Shown here piece by piece: positions 17,302 through 26,075 of a stretch of DNA of 64,000 bases. Both the position numbers and the translations under genes were made by a program. The notes beneath the pieces were generated by a model, which saw nothing but the letters and a program-made list of their open reading frames with translations, was not told the origin of the DNA and did no database searches. The stretch spans positions 8,016,001-8,080,000 of the forward strand of contig NZ_JAPNKC010000001.1 in the NCBI RefSeq assembly GCF_026626705.1, read 5' to 3'. Origin of the DNA: Pyxidicoccus sp. MSG2. GTDB lineage: Bacteria > Myxococcota > Myxococcia > Myxococcales > Myxococcaceae. Numbering within the stretch: the first letter of the stretch is position 1; every line of letters begins with the position of its first letter.

Positions 17302-19302
17302 TCAGCTCGCGGCCGGCGGAGTCGAGGCCGGCTGCGAGGACTCCTGCACCGCGGCCTGGGCCACGGCCGCATTGGTGGGCGTCTGCGCGGCCTGGGCGGC
17401 CACCTGCGTCAGCAGGCCCGTCATCCGCCGCGCGAAGCGGTTCGGGTCGGAGATGGTGCTGCCCTCGGTGAGCAGCGCCTGGTCGTGGAGCAGTTCAATC
17501 CACTCCGTCACCTGCGCCGCATCCGGCTGCCGCTCATGCACGGCCTTGAGGTGCGCAATCACGGGGTGGTTCGGATTCACCTCCATGATGCGCTTCACGC
17601 GCGGCATGCCCATGCCCTTGCCCCGCTGCTGGAGCAGTCGGTCCAGGTACGCTGGCGAGCCGCCCTCCGGCACCACCAGGCACACCGGCGAGTCCGTCAG
17701 GCGGTCCGACACGCGCACCTCGCGCACCGAGTCCTTGAGGACGTCCTTCATCTTCGAGGTGAGCGTCTTCAGCCCCTCCGCGTGCTGCTCCTGCTCCTTC
17801 TTCTGCTCGTCGGTGGCCTGCAGCTTCAGGTCGGACGTGAGCGCGGACACCAGCGGCTTGCCCTGGAACTCGCGCAGGCCCTGCGCGGCCCACTCGTCCA
17901 CCGGGTCCGTCATGTAGAGGACCTCGTAGCCGCGCTGCTTCAGCGCTTCCAGATGGGGGCTGTCCGCCACCGCCTGCCGGGACTCGCCGTAGATGTAATA
18001 GATGGCCTCCTGGCCCTCCTTCATCCGCGACACGTAGTCCGCCAGTGAGGTGAGCCCCTCCTCGCGCGAGCTCTCGTAGCGCAGGAGGCCGCCCAGCTTG
18101 TCCTTGTGCTCGGCCTCGGTGGCCAGGCCCTCCTTCACCACCGTGCCGAAGGCCTTCCAGAACTCGCGGTAGTCGTCCGGCTTGTCCTTGGCCAGCTTCT
18201 CAAGCAGGTCCACCGACTTCTTCACCACGTGCTTGCGGATGGCGCGCACCACCTGCGAGTCCTGCAACAGCTCGCGCGACACGTTGAGCGGCAGGTCATC
18301 CGAGTCGATGACGCCGCGCACGAAGCGCAGCCACTGCGGCACCAGCTCCTCGCAGCGGTCCATGATGAAGACACGCTTGACGAACAGCCGCACCCCGCGC
18401 TGCTGCTGCGCGTTGAGGTCGAACGGCGGGTGCTTGGGCACGAAGAGCAGGCCCGTGAATTGCTGGTTGCCGTCCGCGCGGAAGTGCGTCCACGCCAGCG
18501 GCGCCTCCCAGTCGTGCGTCAGGTGCTTGTAGAACTCCTGGTACTGCTCGTCGGTGATTTCGGACTTGGAGCGCTGCCACAGGGCGCTGGCCTTGTTGAC
18601 GATCTCCAGTGAGGTCTCCGTCTTGGCGTCGTCCCCCGTCCCGGTGGTCTTCTTCACCTGGAGCTTGATGGGGTGGCCCACGTAGTCCGAGTACTGCGTA
18701 ATCAGCGTGCGGAGGCGGTACTCCTCCAGGAACTCCTTCTGGTCCGCCTTGAGGTGGAGGGTGATGGCGGTGCCGCGCGTGGCGCGCTCGGCCTTCTCCA
18801 CGGTGAAGGAGCCCTTGGCATCCGACGCCCACTTCCACGCGGGCATGTCCTTGCCAGGGGCGCGGCTGACCACCTCCACGTGGTCCGCCACGAGGTACGC
18901 GCTGTAGAAGCCCACGCCGAACTGGCCGATGAGCTGCATGTCCTTCTGTCCGCGCTGGGCCAGGCCCTCCAGGAACTCGCGCGAGCCGGAGTGGGCGATG
19001 GTGCCCAGGTTCTTCACCAGCTCGTCATGCGTCATGCCGATGCCGGTGTCCTCGATGGTGAGGGTGCCCTTGTCGGCGTCGGGGATGACGCGCAGCTCCA
19101 GGGCCGGCTCGTCCGCGAGCAGCTCGGGCTCCGTAATCGAGCGGAAGCGCAGCTTGTCGAGCGCGTCGGACGCGTTCGACACCAGCTCACGGAGGAAGAT
19201 CTCCTTGTGGCTGTAGAGCGAGTTGATGACCAGGCTGAGGAGCTGGTTGATTTCCGCCTGGAAGGCGTGGGTTTCCCTCTGGGGGGAGTTCTCGACAGTC
19301 AT
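17302..19302 (-). CDS. htpG: Molecular chaperone HtpG (Hsp90)
   Basis: A 666-residue bacterial Hsp90, close to the usual length. The GHKL ATPase domain shows E39, N43 and D46 in [13 protein letters not shown]85 in E-D-T-G-I-G-M, and the lid motifs G-T-I-A-H-S-G and F-G-V-G-F-Y-S-A-Y. The middle domain has the L-N-V-S-R-E-L-L-Q catalytic-loop Arg segment, and the C-terminal dimerisation domain is present. There is a short extra tail rich in Ala/Pro/Ser. The protein refolds or stabilises cytoplasmic clients in an ATP-dependent cycle. The start has GGAGG nine bases upstream. I saw no CIRCE element and no convincing sigma-32-like promoter upstream. Confidence 0.97.
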
Positions 19303-19383
19303 GTAGAAAGGCCTCCAGCGCCCTCAAGGAGCGCGAGCGTCGCTTCCCCATAACCATGGAACCGGGCGTGTCGAGGGCGGAAG

Positions 19384-19426
19384 CCCGGAGGCAGGCCGGC
19401 CAGCCGGGCCAGCGGACGCCTCCGGG
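19384..19426 (-). terminator. Hairpin downstream of the CBM21 gene
   Basis: A perfect 9-bp stem, CCCGGAGGC (19384-19392) with GCCTCCGGG (19418-19426), enclosing a GC-rich interior that can itself pair. It starts 17 bases beyond the minus-strand stop at 19444. No T-run follows. Confidence 0.45.
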
Positions 19427-19443
19427 TCTCCTCCCACCCGTGG

Positions 19444-20244
19444 CTACGGGGTGGCGTGGATGTGCTGGTAGTTGTAACCGAAGTTGCTGTCCCAGTACGT
19501 CTGCCCGTTGACCTCGTAGCGGACGTAGAAGAGCAGCACGTTGCCGGAGATGGCCGGGATGTGGGCCTGCCAGCGCTCGACGCCCTGGGCGTTGGGGCTC
19601 TGGATGTAGGAGTAGCCGTAGGTATAGCCGCTGACGTACGAGGCGGCGGCCTCGTGCGAGGTGGCCCAGCCGTCGGTGGTGTACACCACCGTCACGTTCT
19701 TCGTGTAGGCGAGGTTCTTCACGTCGACGCTGACGTCCAGGTCGCCGTTGTCCCGCCAGAAGCTGGAGTCCACGAGGACGTTGGTGCGCAAGAGCGGCCC
19801 GTCATTCCGGCCGAGGAAGTAGTTGGCGCCGCCGTTGTTGTCCCAGTAGGAGGTGCCGCCCACCACGAAGCGCGCGACGAACTCCAGGTCGCGGCTGGGC
19901 TGCGGATCGGTGCCCCAACTGGCGTACTGCTTCGTCACCTTCCACACCTCGAAGCCCGTGCCCGCGGGGCCGACGTAATAGGCGGGGAGGTCCACCCAGG
20001 AGCCGTCCGGCTGCTTCTGGTGGACGTAGACGAACTTCTCGTACGCCAGGTTCTTCACCACCAGCGTGTAGCTGACGTCCTGCCAGCTCTGCCCGTAGCG
20101 GCTGCCCACGGTGCTGATGGCCTTGAGCAGGCGGACCTCGTCCGCGGCGAGGGCGGGAGTGGAGGTGAAGCCCAGGGCCAGCGCGGCCACGAGGGCCAGC
20201 AGGGCACGCCAGCGGGGCGCGGAAGCGGGGGGAGTCGTTGTCAT
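19444..20244 (-). CDS. Secreted protein with two CBM21-type carbohydrate-binding modules
   Basis: A 266-residue exported protein. The Sec signal peptide ends at A-L-A-A-D (cleavage after about residue 33). Two repeats of ~110 residues follow. Each contains the CBM21 core V-K-N-L-A-Y-x-K followed by V-x-V (K-F-V-Y-V in the first, N-V-T-V-V-Y in the second), and W-W or S-Y-W-D-N/S-N near the end; T-D-G-W-A-T in the second is a typical family segment. CBM21 modules bind starch or glycogen and are best known from fungal glucoamylases and eukaryotic PP1 targeting subunits. There is no catalytic domain, so it may be a surface or secreted glycan binder. The start at 20244 has AGGAA eight bases upstream and gives a normal signal peptide. 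Confidence 0.75.
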   Translation of the reverse strand: MTTTPPASAPRWRALLALVAALALGFTSTPALAADEVRLLKAISTVGSRYGQSWQDVSYTLVVKNLAYEKFVYVHQKQPDGSWVDLPAYYVGPAGTGFEVWKVTKQYASWGTDPQPSRDLEFVARFVVGGTSYWDNNGGANYFLGRNDGPLLRTNVLVDSSFWRDNGDLDVSVDVKNLAYTKNVTVVYTTDGWATSHEAAASYVSGYTYGYSYIQSPNAQGVERWQAHIPAISGNVLLFYVRYEVNGQTYWDSNFGYNYQHIHATP

Positions 20245-20353
20245 GGTGGGGTTCCTCGCGAGCCCGGCCTTGGCACCGGGCACTGGGGGCCTGGGTCATC
20301 CAGGGCCCGCGCATGTTGGCAGCCCGCTCCGACCTCCGTCGCGCCGCGTTTGG

Positions 20354-20944
20354 TCATCGAGGTTCACTCGCGGAAACCACCTCTCGCGCTGGCTGCCGCT
20401 CGGACCGTTGTATTTGCGCGTGGATGAATTTTCGCAGTCTCCGCATGGGGGGCCGCGAAGCGAGCGGCGTCAGGTCCAGTCCCTCCATCCTGGGACGCAG
20501 TGTCCTGGCGAGCGAGGCTGGCTTCACGCCCAGCAGGGCTGACAGCGCCCTGCGCGGAGCCGTGCGAGCCCATTCCAGATGCTCCGGGGTGGGCTCACGG
20601 CCTGCGAGCTGATGGAGGAGAGCGGGCTCCTGGAAGAGGAGCCCCTCCGGAGCCGAGCGCAGGAGAATCACCCGCATGGGCAGGCCCGTTCTCTCGCCAT
20701 CCGGGTTCATGAGCGAGTAGGCGTAGGCCTTGTCCCATTCGCGCGCGTCGGGGCCTCGCTTCCCGCGTGGGCCCAGCACCAGGGCCACGATGGATCCTCC
20801 GTAGGAAATAGCGCGAGCGCGGCTCACGGCATGGCGCCAGTTGCGCCCGGCAATCAACTCGACACTTCGTTCGAACTCGGGTCCCAGCAACCGGCCGAGG
20901 ACCACGGCGGCGGTATCGCTCGAGGTGATGACGAAGGGTTTCAT
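20354..20944 (-). CDS. Unknown partner of the PD-(D/E)XK nuclease
   Basis: A 196-residue cytoplasmic protein I cannot assign. It opens with a strand-helix unit (M-K-P-F-V-I-T-S-S-D-T-A-A-V-V-L-G-R-L-L), then V-E-L-I-A-G-R-N-W-R-H-A-V-S-R-A-R-A and a strand S-I-V-A-L-V-L. That layout loosely recalls TOPRIM-like or other alpha/beta folds but lacks a clear E...DxD signature. The C-terminal third is basic and Arg-rich, compatible with nucleic-acid binding. Its ATG overlaps the stop of the nuclease-like gene by four bases (ATGA), so the two are made together. It may be a regulatory or second effector subunit of the cassette. No transfer signature is obvious. Confidence 0.65.
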   Translation of the reverse strand: MKPFVITSSDTAAVVLGRLLGPEFERSVELIAGRNWRHAVSRARAISYGGSIVALVLGPRGKRGPDAREWDKAYAYSLMNPDGERTGLPMRVILLRSAPEGLLFQEPALLHQLAGREPTPEHLEWARTAPRRALSALLGVKPASLARTLRPRMEGLDLTPLASRPPMRRLRKFIHAQIQRSERQPAREVVSASEPR

Positions 20945-21474
20945 CGGAAGTCCTCCTTGTGGAGGGGTTGGTCCAGGGCTCCGGACTCGATGGCGGCCCT
21001 CCACTTGCGACGGAGTGCTGAGCGCACGCCGTGATTCAGGGCCAGGGAGATGTCCATGTCATTCCAGAGCAGGACGTTGCGAATCGGGTGTGTCGTCACG
21101 GACTTCAATGCGGGCCCGGTGAAGCCGCTGGTGCTGAACAGCATGCCCACCGCAGGTGGTGGGCGGCGCTGCATGCGCAAGGCGAGCCTGGCGATGGCAT
21201 CGAACCCGATGGGCTCGACGTGGTCCTTCGCCTCCACGAGACAGGCCAGTCCATCCACGTAGATGCCGCCATCAATCTGCTCGAGAGCGCTCAGATAGGG
21301 CCACACCACCCTTGCGCCTTCGAGCTGGAAGGCCCGGAGCATCAGGAACTCAAAAGCCCTTCCGGGTGCCCAGCCCTCGATTCGCTCGCGCTGCTTCACT
21401 CGCCCCCAGAATGCGAGCAATTCGACCTGCCCCATCCCCTGCACCCTCCTCGCGTACTCCTCCTCGACGCCCAC
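20941..21474 (-). CDS. PD-(D/E)XK (Mrr-like) restriction endonuclease-fold protein
   Basis: A 177-residue protein with the restriction-endonuclease-like core. An N-terminal helix carries G-R-A-F-E-F-L (Glu42), then E-Q-I-D-G (Asp68), then C-L-V-E-A-K-D (Glu81 and Lys83). The D-x12-E-x-K spacing matches Mrr-like type IV or housekeeping nucleases. There is no helicase, specificity or methylase gene alongside. The start is taken as GTG at 21474, with AGGAGGT six bases upstream; the frame also opens at a TTG further up, but that one has no ribosome-binding site. It is followed by the unknown gene at 20354-20944 with a 4-base overlap. It could be a small defence module or a DNA-repair nuclease. 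Confidence 0.7.
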   Translation of the reverse strand: MGVEEEYARRVQGMGQVELLAFWGRVKQRERIEGWAPGRAFEFLMLRAFQLEGARVVWPYLSALEQIDGGIYVDGLACLVEAKDHVEPIGFDAIARLALRMQRRPPPAVGMLFSTSGFTGPALKSVTTHPIRNVLLWNDMDISLALNHGVRSALRRKWRAAIESGALDQPLHKEDFR

Positions 21475-21642
21475 GCCACCACCTCCTGTATACAACCTGT
21501 GAGGTAGCGGAGTCTATGGTCTACCTCTGACATTCCATGAGCCAGCGGGGCACCCGTTCAAAAGCAATCCCCCTGCCACCCACCCACCACTCGCCGCACG
21601 GCGTACTGGGAGGGGACGCCGCGTTGGAGTAGGGAAGGGGAC

Positions 21643-23358
21643 ATGAACCGTACCCTCCTGTCCCTCGTCGGCGCGGTGCTGCTGTCGGGCGCCGCCTCTG
21701 CCGCGGAGAAGACTCCCGCGCGCGTCCCGGATGCCACCGAGCTGCAGCGCCAGACGGCGCGCTTCGCCCCCGTGGAGCTCAAGGTCGACCTCAAGGCGCT
21801 GCCCGACGCCGAGAAGCGCGCCCTGGGCAAGCTCGTCCAGGCCTCGAAGCTGCTCGACGTCCTCTTCCTGCGCCAGCGCTGGGCCGGCAACGAGACGCTC
21901 CTGCTCGACCTGCTGCACGACGACTCGCCCCTGGGCCGCGCGCGCCTGCACGCGTTCCTCCTCGACAAGGGCCCGTGGAGCAGTCTCGACGAGGCGCGCC
22001 CCTTCATCCCCGGCGCGCCGCCCAAGCCGGACTCCGCCAACTTCTATCCGGCCGGCGCCACCAAGGCCGAGGTGGAGGCGTGGATCAAGTCGCTCCCCGA
22101 GGCGAAGCAGCACGAGGCCACCGGCTTCTACACCACCATCCGCCGCGGCCCGGACGGCAAGTTCATCACCGTCCCCTACAGCGTCGAGTACCAGGGCGAG
22201 CTGGCCCAGGCCGCCACGCTGCTGCGCGAGGCCGCCGCCCTCACGAAGCAGCCCACGCTCAAGGCCTTCCTCACCGCCCGCGCGGACGCCTTCCTGTCCA
22301 ACGACTACTACGCCAGCGAGGTGGCCTGGATGCAGCTCGACGCCACCATCGAGCCCACCATCGGGCCCTACGAGGTCTACGAGGACAACTGGTTCAACTA
22401 CAAGGCCGCCTTCGAGTCCTTCCTCGGACTGCGCGACGAGGCGGAGTCGCAGAAGCTGGCGAAGTTCAGCGGCCAGCTCCAGGGCCTGGAGAATGCGCTG
22501 CCCATCGACGCGAAGCTGCGCAACCCGAAGCTCGGCGCGCTGGCGCCCATCCGCGTCGTCAACAGCCTCTTCTCCTCCGGTGACGCCAACCGCGGCGTCC
22601 AGACGGCCGCCTACAACCTCCCCAACGACGAGCGCGTGACGGAGAAGATGGGCTCCAAGCGCGTCATGTTGAAGAACGTCCAGGAGGCCAAGTTCGAGCG
22701 CGTGCTGCTGCCCATCGCCAAGGTGGCGCTCACCGCGAAGGACCAGCAGGACGTGTCCTTCGACGCCTTCTTCACGCACATCCTCATGCACGAGCTGATG
22801 CACGGCCTGGGGCCGCACAACATCACCGTGGACGGCAAGCAGACCACGGTGCGCCAGGCGCTCCAGGTGGCCTCCAGCGCGCTCGAGGAGGCCAAGGCGG
22901 ACATCTCCGGCCTGTGGGCGCTGCAGCAGCTGGTGGACAAGGGCGTCATCGACAAGTCGATGGAGCGCACCATGTACACGACGTTCCTCGCCTCCGCGTT
23001 CCGCTCCATCCGCTTCGGCGTGGACGAGGCGCACGGCAAGGGGATTGCGCTCCAGCTCAACCACTTCCTCGACACCGGCGCGGTGAAGGTGAACGCGGAC
23101 GGCACCTTCGCGGTGGTGCCGGAGAAGATTCGCGAGTCCGTCACCTCGCTGACGAAGCAGCTCATGGAGGTGCAGGGGCGGGGCGACCGCAAGGCGGCCG
23201 AGCTGCTGCTGGCGAAGATGGGCGTGGTTCGCCCCTCCGTGCAGAAGGTGCTGGAGCGGCTCAAGGACGTGCCGGTGGACATCGAGCCGCGCTACGTCAC
23301 CGCCGAAGAGCTGGCGCGCGAGGCGACCTCCTCGGCCGATACCGCCGTGCGGAAGTAG
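21643..23358 (+). CDS. Secreted M49-like (dipeptidyl peptidase III-type) zinc peptidase
   Basis: A 571-residue exported protein with a short Sec signal peptide (N-R, hydrophobic core, A-S-A-A). The zinc site is H-E-L-M-H-G at 383-388, followed by L-E-E-A-K-A-D (Glu415/416) ~30 residues later. That is the third-ligand pattern of bacterial M49 family proteins, which are often misnamed MutT or Zn-dependent hydrolases. Eukaryotic M49 enzymes have a one-residue-longer H-E-x-x-x-H motif, so this belongs to a divergent branch. Members remove dipeptides from oligopeptides. The upstream sequence has GTAGGGAAGGGGAC before ATG. The gene stands alone, about 80 bases ahead of the ketolase gene in the same direction. 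Activity is inferred from motifs only. Confidence 0.7.
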   Translation: MNRTLLSLVGAVLLSGAASAAEKTPARVPDATELQRQTARFAPVELKVDLKALPDAEKRALGKLVQASKLLDVLFLRQRWAGNETLLLDLLHDDSPLGRARLHAFLLDKGPWSSLDEARPFIPGAPPKPDSANFYPAGATKAEVEAWIKSLPEAKQHEATGFYTTIRRGPDGKFITVPYSVEYQGELAQAATLLREAAALTKQPTLKAFLTARADAFLSNDYYASEVAWMQLDATIEPTIGPYEVYEDNWFNYKAAFESFLGLRDEAESQKLAKFSGQLQGLENALPIDAKLRNPKLGALAPIRVVNSLFSSGDANRGVQTAAYNLPNDERVTEKMGSKRVMLKNVQEAKFERVLLPIAKVALTAKDQQDVSFDAFFTHILMHELMHGLGPHNITVDGKQTTVRQALQVASSALEEAKADISGLWALQQLVDKGVIDKSMERTMYTTFLASAFRSIRFGVDEAHGKGIALQLNHFLDTGAVKVNADGTFAVVPEKIRESVTSLTKQLMEVQGRGDRKAAELLLAKMGVVRPSVQKVLERLKDVPVDIEPRYVTAEELAREATSSADTAVRK

Positions 23359-23435
23359 CCACCGGCCGCCGTCCCGGCCGCCGCGCGCTGCATTTCCATG
23401 CGCGGCGGGCGGGGCATGGCCAGTTAGCAGGAGAG

Positions 23436-24230
23436 ATGCAGACTCCGGCCCGCCACTCCCGTCCGGCACCGCCCGACCCCTGGGGCGTCGTCCTCGCGCT
23501 GTGCATCCTCGGCGCGTGGGCGGGGCACCTCGTCTGGCTGTTCCTGGCGCCCGGGCTGCCCTGGGACGCCCCACTCACCTGGCTGCACATCGCCCTGCAG
23601 GCCTGGCTGTGCACCGGCCTCTTCATCACCGGGCATGACGCCATGCACGGCACCGTGTCCCGCCATCGCTGGGTGAACGAGACCGTGGGCACGGTCGCCT
23701 GCTTCCTCTTCGCGGGGTTGTCGTACCGCCGGCTCGTCGTCAATCACCGCGCGCACCATGCGCAGCCGACGGGCCATGACGACCCGGACTTCTCCACCCG
23801 CACCCAGTCCTTCCTGCCGTGGCTGGGCACCTTCATGGTCCGCTACACCACGCTGCCGCAGCTGGGCGTCATGGCGGCCAAGTTCAACGTGTTCGTCTTC
23901 CTGGGCGTGTCGCAGCCGCGCATCTTCGGCTTCTGGGTGGTGCCCGCGCTCCTGGGCACGCTGCAGCTCTTCTACTTCGGCACGTACCTGCCGCACCGGC
24001 GCCCGGACACGCCGGACATGACGCCCCACCATGCGCGCACCCAGCCGCGCAACCACCTGTGGGCCATGCTGTCCTGCTACTTCTTCGGCTACCACTGGGA
24101 GCACCACGAGTCGCCCGGCACGCCCTGGTGGCGGCTGTGGCGGCTGAAGGACGCCCGGGCCCGTGAGGCCGCGCTCGAGGCGGAGCGGGTGGCCGGGCTG
24201 CTCCGGGAACAGGAAGGCGTGTCCCGGTAA
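23436..24230 (+). CDS. crtW: CrtW-type carotenoid ketolase (fatty acid desaturase superfamily)
   Basis: A 264-residue membrane di-iron enzyme. The three His boxes fit CrtW: H-D-A-M-H at 67-71, H-R-A-H-H at 104-108 followed by G-H-D-D-P-D-F, and Y-H-W-E-H-H from about 219 followed by P-G-T-P-W-W. Hydrophobic pairs lie between them, and F-G-T-Y-L-P-H-R is the usual segment before the last box. CrtW inserts a keto group at C4 of beta-ionone-type rings, giving echinenone, canthaxanthin or keto-myxobacterial carotenoids. GGAG lies upstream of the chosen ATG. No other carotenoid synthesis gene is adjacent; the isoprenoid operon is ~8 kb away. A general fatty-acid desaturase is less likely given the PDF and TPWW motifs. 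Confidence 0.75.
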   Translation: MQTPARHSRPAPPDPWGVVLALCILGAWAGHLVWLFLAPGLPWDAPLTWLHIALQAWLCTGLFITGHDAMHGTVSRHRWVNETVGTVACFLFAGLSYRRLVVNHRAHHAQPTGHDDPDFSTRTQSFLPWLGTFMVRYTTLPQLGVMAAKFNVFVFLGVSQPRIFGFWVVPALLGTLQLFYFGTYLPHRRPDTPDMTPHHARTQPRNHLWAMLSCYFFGYHWEHHESPGTPWWRLWRLKDARAREAALEAERVAGLLREQEGVSR

Positions 24231-24263
24231 CCGCCGGGTGGCCTCAGCCGTTATACAGGGGCC

Positions 24264-25256
24264 ATGAGCGACAAGCCGCCCGCCGAGCCCCCCAGCTCCG
24301 AAGTCACGCCCGAGGCGCTCTACCTGCGCCGCCGCGAGCTCCTGAAGAACGCCGGCCTCTTCGCGGGGACGGCCGCCGCCGTGGCAGGGGGCCTGTACCT
24401 CCTGGGCCGCAAGCAGACGCGGCCCATGGACGCCTTCGTCCCAGACGCGGGCCTGGTGGAGCTGCCGGTGGCGAAGGCGAAGGGCCCGTACGACACCGAC
24501 GAGCCGCGCACGTCGTACGAGGACGTCACCACGTACAACAACTTCTACGAGTTCGGTCTCGACAAGAACGACCCGGCCCGCTTCGCGCACACGCTCAAGC
24601 CCCGGCCCTGGACGGTCGTCATCGACGGAGAGGTCCACAAGCCGCAGACGGTGGACGTGGACCAGCTCACCTCCTGGTTCCCGCTGGAGGAGCGCGTCTA
24701 CCGGATGCGCTGCGTGGAGGCCTGGTCCATGGTGATTCCGTGGCTGGGCTTCCCGCTGGGGGAGTTGCTCAAGCGCGTGGAGCCGACGAGCCAGGCGAAG
24801 TACGTGGCCTTCACCACGCTGCAGGACCCGGAGCAGATGCCCGGCCAGAAGCGCGGCACGCTGGACTGGCCCTACGTGGAGGGCCTGCGCCTGGACGAAG
24901 CCCAGCACCCGCTGACGCTGATGGCGGTGGGGCTCTACGGGCGGCAGTTGCCCAACCAGAACGGCGCCCCGCTGCGGCTGGTGGTGCCCTGGAAGTACGG
25001 CTTCAAGGGCATCAAATCCATCGTCCGCATCTCCCTCACCCGCGAGGAGCCGCCCACCACCTGGAACCTCGCCGCGCCGGAGGAGTACGGCTTCTACGCC
25101 AACGTGAATCCCGCCGTGTCCCACCCGCGCTGGAGCCAGGCCTCGGAGCGCCGCATCGGCGGGGACCTCGAGCGCCGGCCCACGCTGCCCTTCAACGGCT
25201 ACGCGGAGCAGGTGGCGCACCTCTACGCGGGCATGGACCTGCGGAAGAACTTCTGA
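24264..25256 (+). CDS. msrP: Protein-methionine-sulfoxide reductase catalytic subunit MsrP
   Basis: A 330-residue Mo-molybdopterin protein of the YedY/MsrP family, which repairs oxidised methionines in envelope proteins. A twin-arginine signal is visible near residues 24-50 (R-R-R-E-L-L-K followed by a hydrophobic Ala/Gly stretch). The Mo-ligand Cys150 sits in Y-R-M-R-C-V-E-A-W, and K-Y-G-F-K-G-I-K-S-I lies downstream as in the family. The protein ends with the conserved R-R-P-T-L-P-F-N-G-Y-A-E-Q-V region. The membrane partner msrQ follows 20 bases later in the same direction. The presence of a Tat signal is expected, since the cofactor is inserted before export. Confidence 0.95.
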   Translation: MSDKPPAEPPSSEVTPEALYLRRRELLKNAGLFAGTAAAVAGGLYLLGRKQTRPMDAFVPDAGLVELPVAKAKGPYDTDEPRTSYEDVTTYNNFYEFGLDKNDPARFAHTLKPRPWTVVIDGEVHKPQTVDVDQLTSWFPLEERVYRMRCVEAWSMVIPWLGFPLGELLKRVEPTSQAKYVAFTTLQDPEQMPGQKRGTLDWPYVEGLRLDEAQHPLTLMAVGLYGRQLPNQNGAPLRLVVPWKYGFKGIKSIVRISLTREEPPTTWNLAAPEEYGFYANVNPAVSHPRWSQASERRIGGDLERRPTLPFNGYAEQVAHLYAGMDLRKNF

Positions 25257-25276
25257 GCCGTTTCCGAGCCCCACCC

Positions 25277-25906
25277 ATGGCCTCACCTCCGCACCCCTGG
25301 CTCAACCCCGCCCTCACCGTGGGTGGCCTCGCTCCGCTGATGATGCTGGCCGTGCAGGGGCCTCGCGGCGATCTGGGCCCCAACGCAGTGGAGGCCGCGC
25401 TCAACCAGACGGGGCTCCTCGCGCTGGTGCTGCTGCTGGCGTCGCTGGCCTGCACGCCGCTGCGGCTGGTCTTCAAGTGGACGTGGCCCGCGCGCATCCG
25501 CCGCACGCTGGGCCTGCTGGCCTTCACCTACGCGTCGTCGCACTTCCTCGTGTACGCGGTGCTGGATCAGGGGCTGAAGCTCGGCGCGATTCTGGAGGAC
25601 ATCGGCAAGCGCCCCTTCATCACCGTGGGCTTCACCGCCCTGATGCTGCTGGTGCCGCTGGCCGTGACGTCCACGAACAGGTGGGTGCGCCGGCTGGGCT
25701 TCCCCCGCTGGCAGCGCCTGCACCGGTTGGCCTACGTGGCCGCGGTGCTGGGCGTGATTCACTTCGTGTGGCGCGTGAAGAAGGACCTCACGGAGCCGCT
25801 GCTGTACGCCGCCGTGCTGGCGCTCCTCTTCGCCATCCGCGGCGCCGAGGCGCTGCGCAAGCGCCGGGCCCGTGCCTCGGTGGTGGCCCGGAGCGCGGCG
25901 TCGTAG
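25277..25906 (+). CDS. msrQ: Heme-binding membrane subunit MsrQ
   Basis: A 209-residue protein with six hydrophobic segments, partner of MsrP: it passes electrons from the quinone pool or a flavin reductase to the periplasmic subunit. Family features are P-L-R (61-63), R-R-T-L-G-L-L-A-F-T-Y near the third helix, the His of S-S-H-F-L-V-Y, W-Q-R-L-H-R-L-A-Y, and I-H-F-V-W. The last 20 codons (Arg/Ala-rich) are the first unit of a degenerate DNA repeat that continues past the stop. The ATG at 25277 follows the msrP stop by 20 bases. Confidence 0.92.
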   Translation: MASPPHPWLNPALTVGGLAPLMMLAVQGPRGDLGPNAVEAALNQTGLLALVLLLASLACTPLRLVFKWTWPARIRRTLGLLAFTYASSHFLVYAVLDQGLKLGAILEDIGKRPFITVGFTALMLLVPLAVTSTNRWVRRLGFPRWQRLHRLAYVAAVLGVIHFVWRVKKDLTEPLLYAAVLALLFAIRGAEALRKRRARASVVARSAAS

Positions 25907-26060
25907 GCGCTGGCGCGGAGGCAATGCGCAAGCGCCGGGCTCGTGCCGCTGTCTGTCGCGGCCCGAAGCCTGGCGTCCTGGCCTGCTGGCGTGGATGCGG
26001 AAAAGAGAACGCCGGGCCCGTGTGCCGCGTCGGCGGCCCGGAGCCCGGCGTCTGGAGCCG
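25847..26060. repeat. Three degenerate ~72-bp direct repeats at the end of msrQ
   Basis: Three head-to-tail units start near 25847, 25918 and 25991. Each begins with a GAGGCGCTGCGCAAGCGCC-like segment followed by GGGCCCGTG and ends with a GCCCGGAGC..GGCGTC-like segment. The first forms the msrQ 3' end and its stop; the other two are non-coding. Similarity decreases from first to third copy. The stretch separates convergent genes, so it could act in transcription termination or mark local duplication. Confidence 0.6.
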
Positions 26061-26075
26061 CTGTCGCGGCGGGGA

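Noticed and set aside
19303..19440. Search for CIRCE or sigma-32-like promoter before htpG
   Set aside because: No inverted repeat of CIRCE form or matching -35/-10 pair was found.
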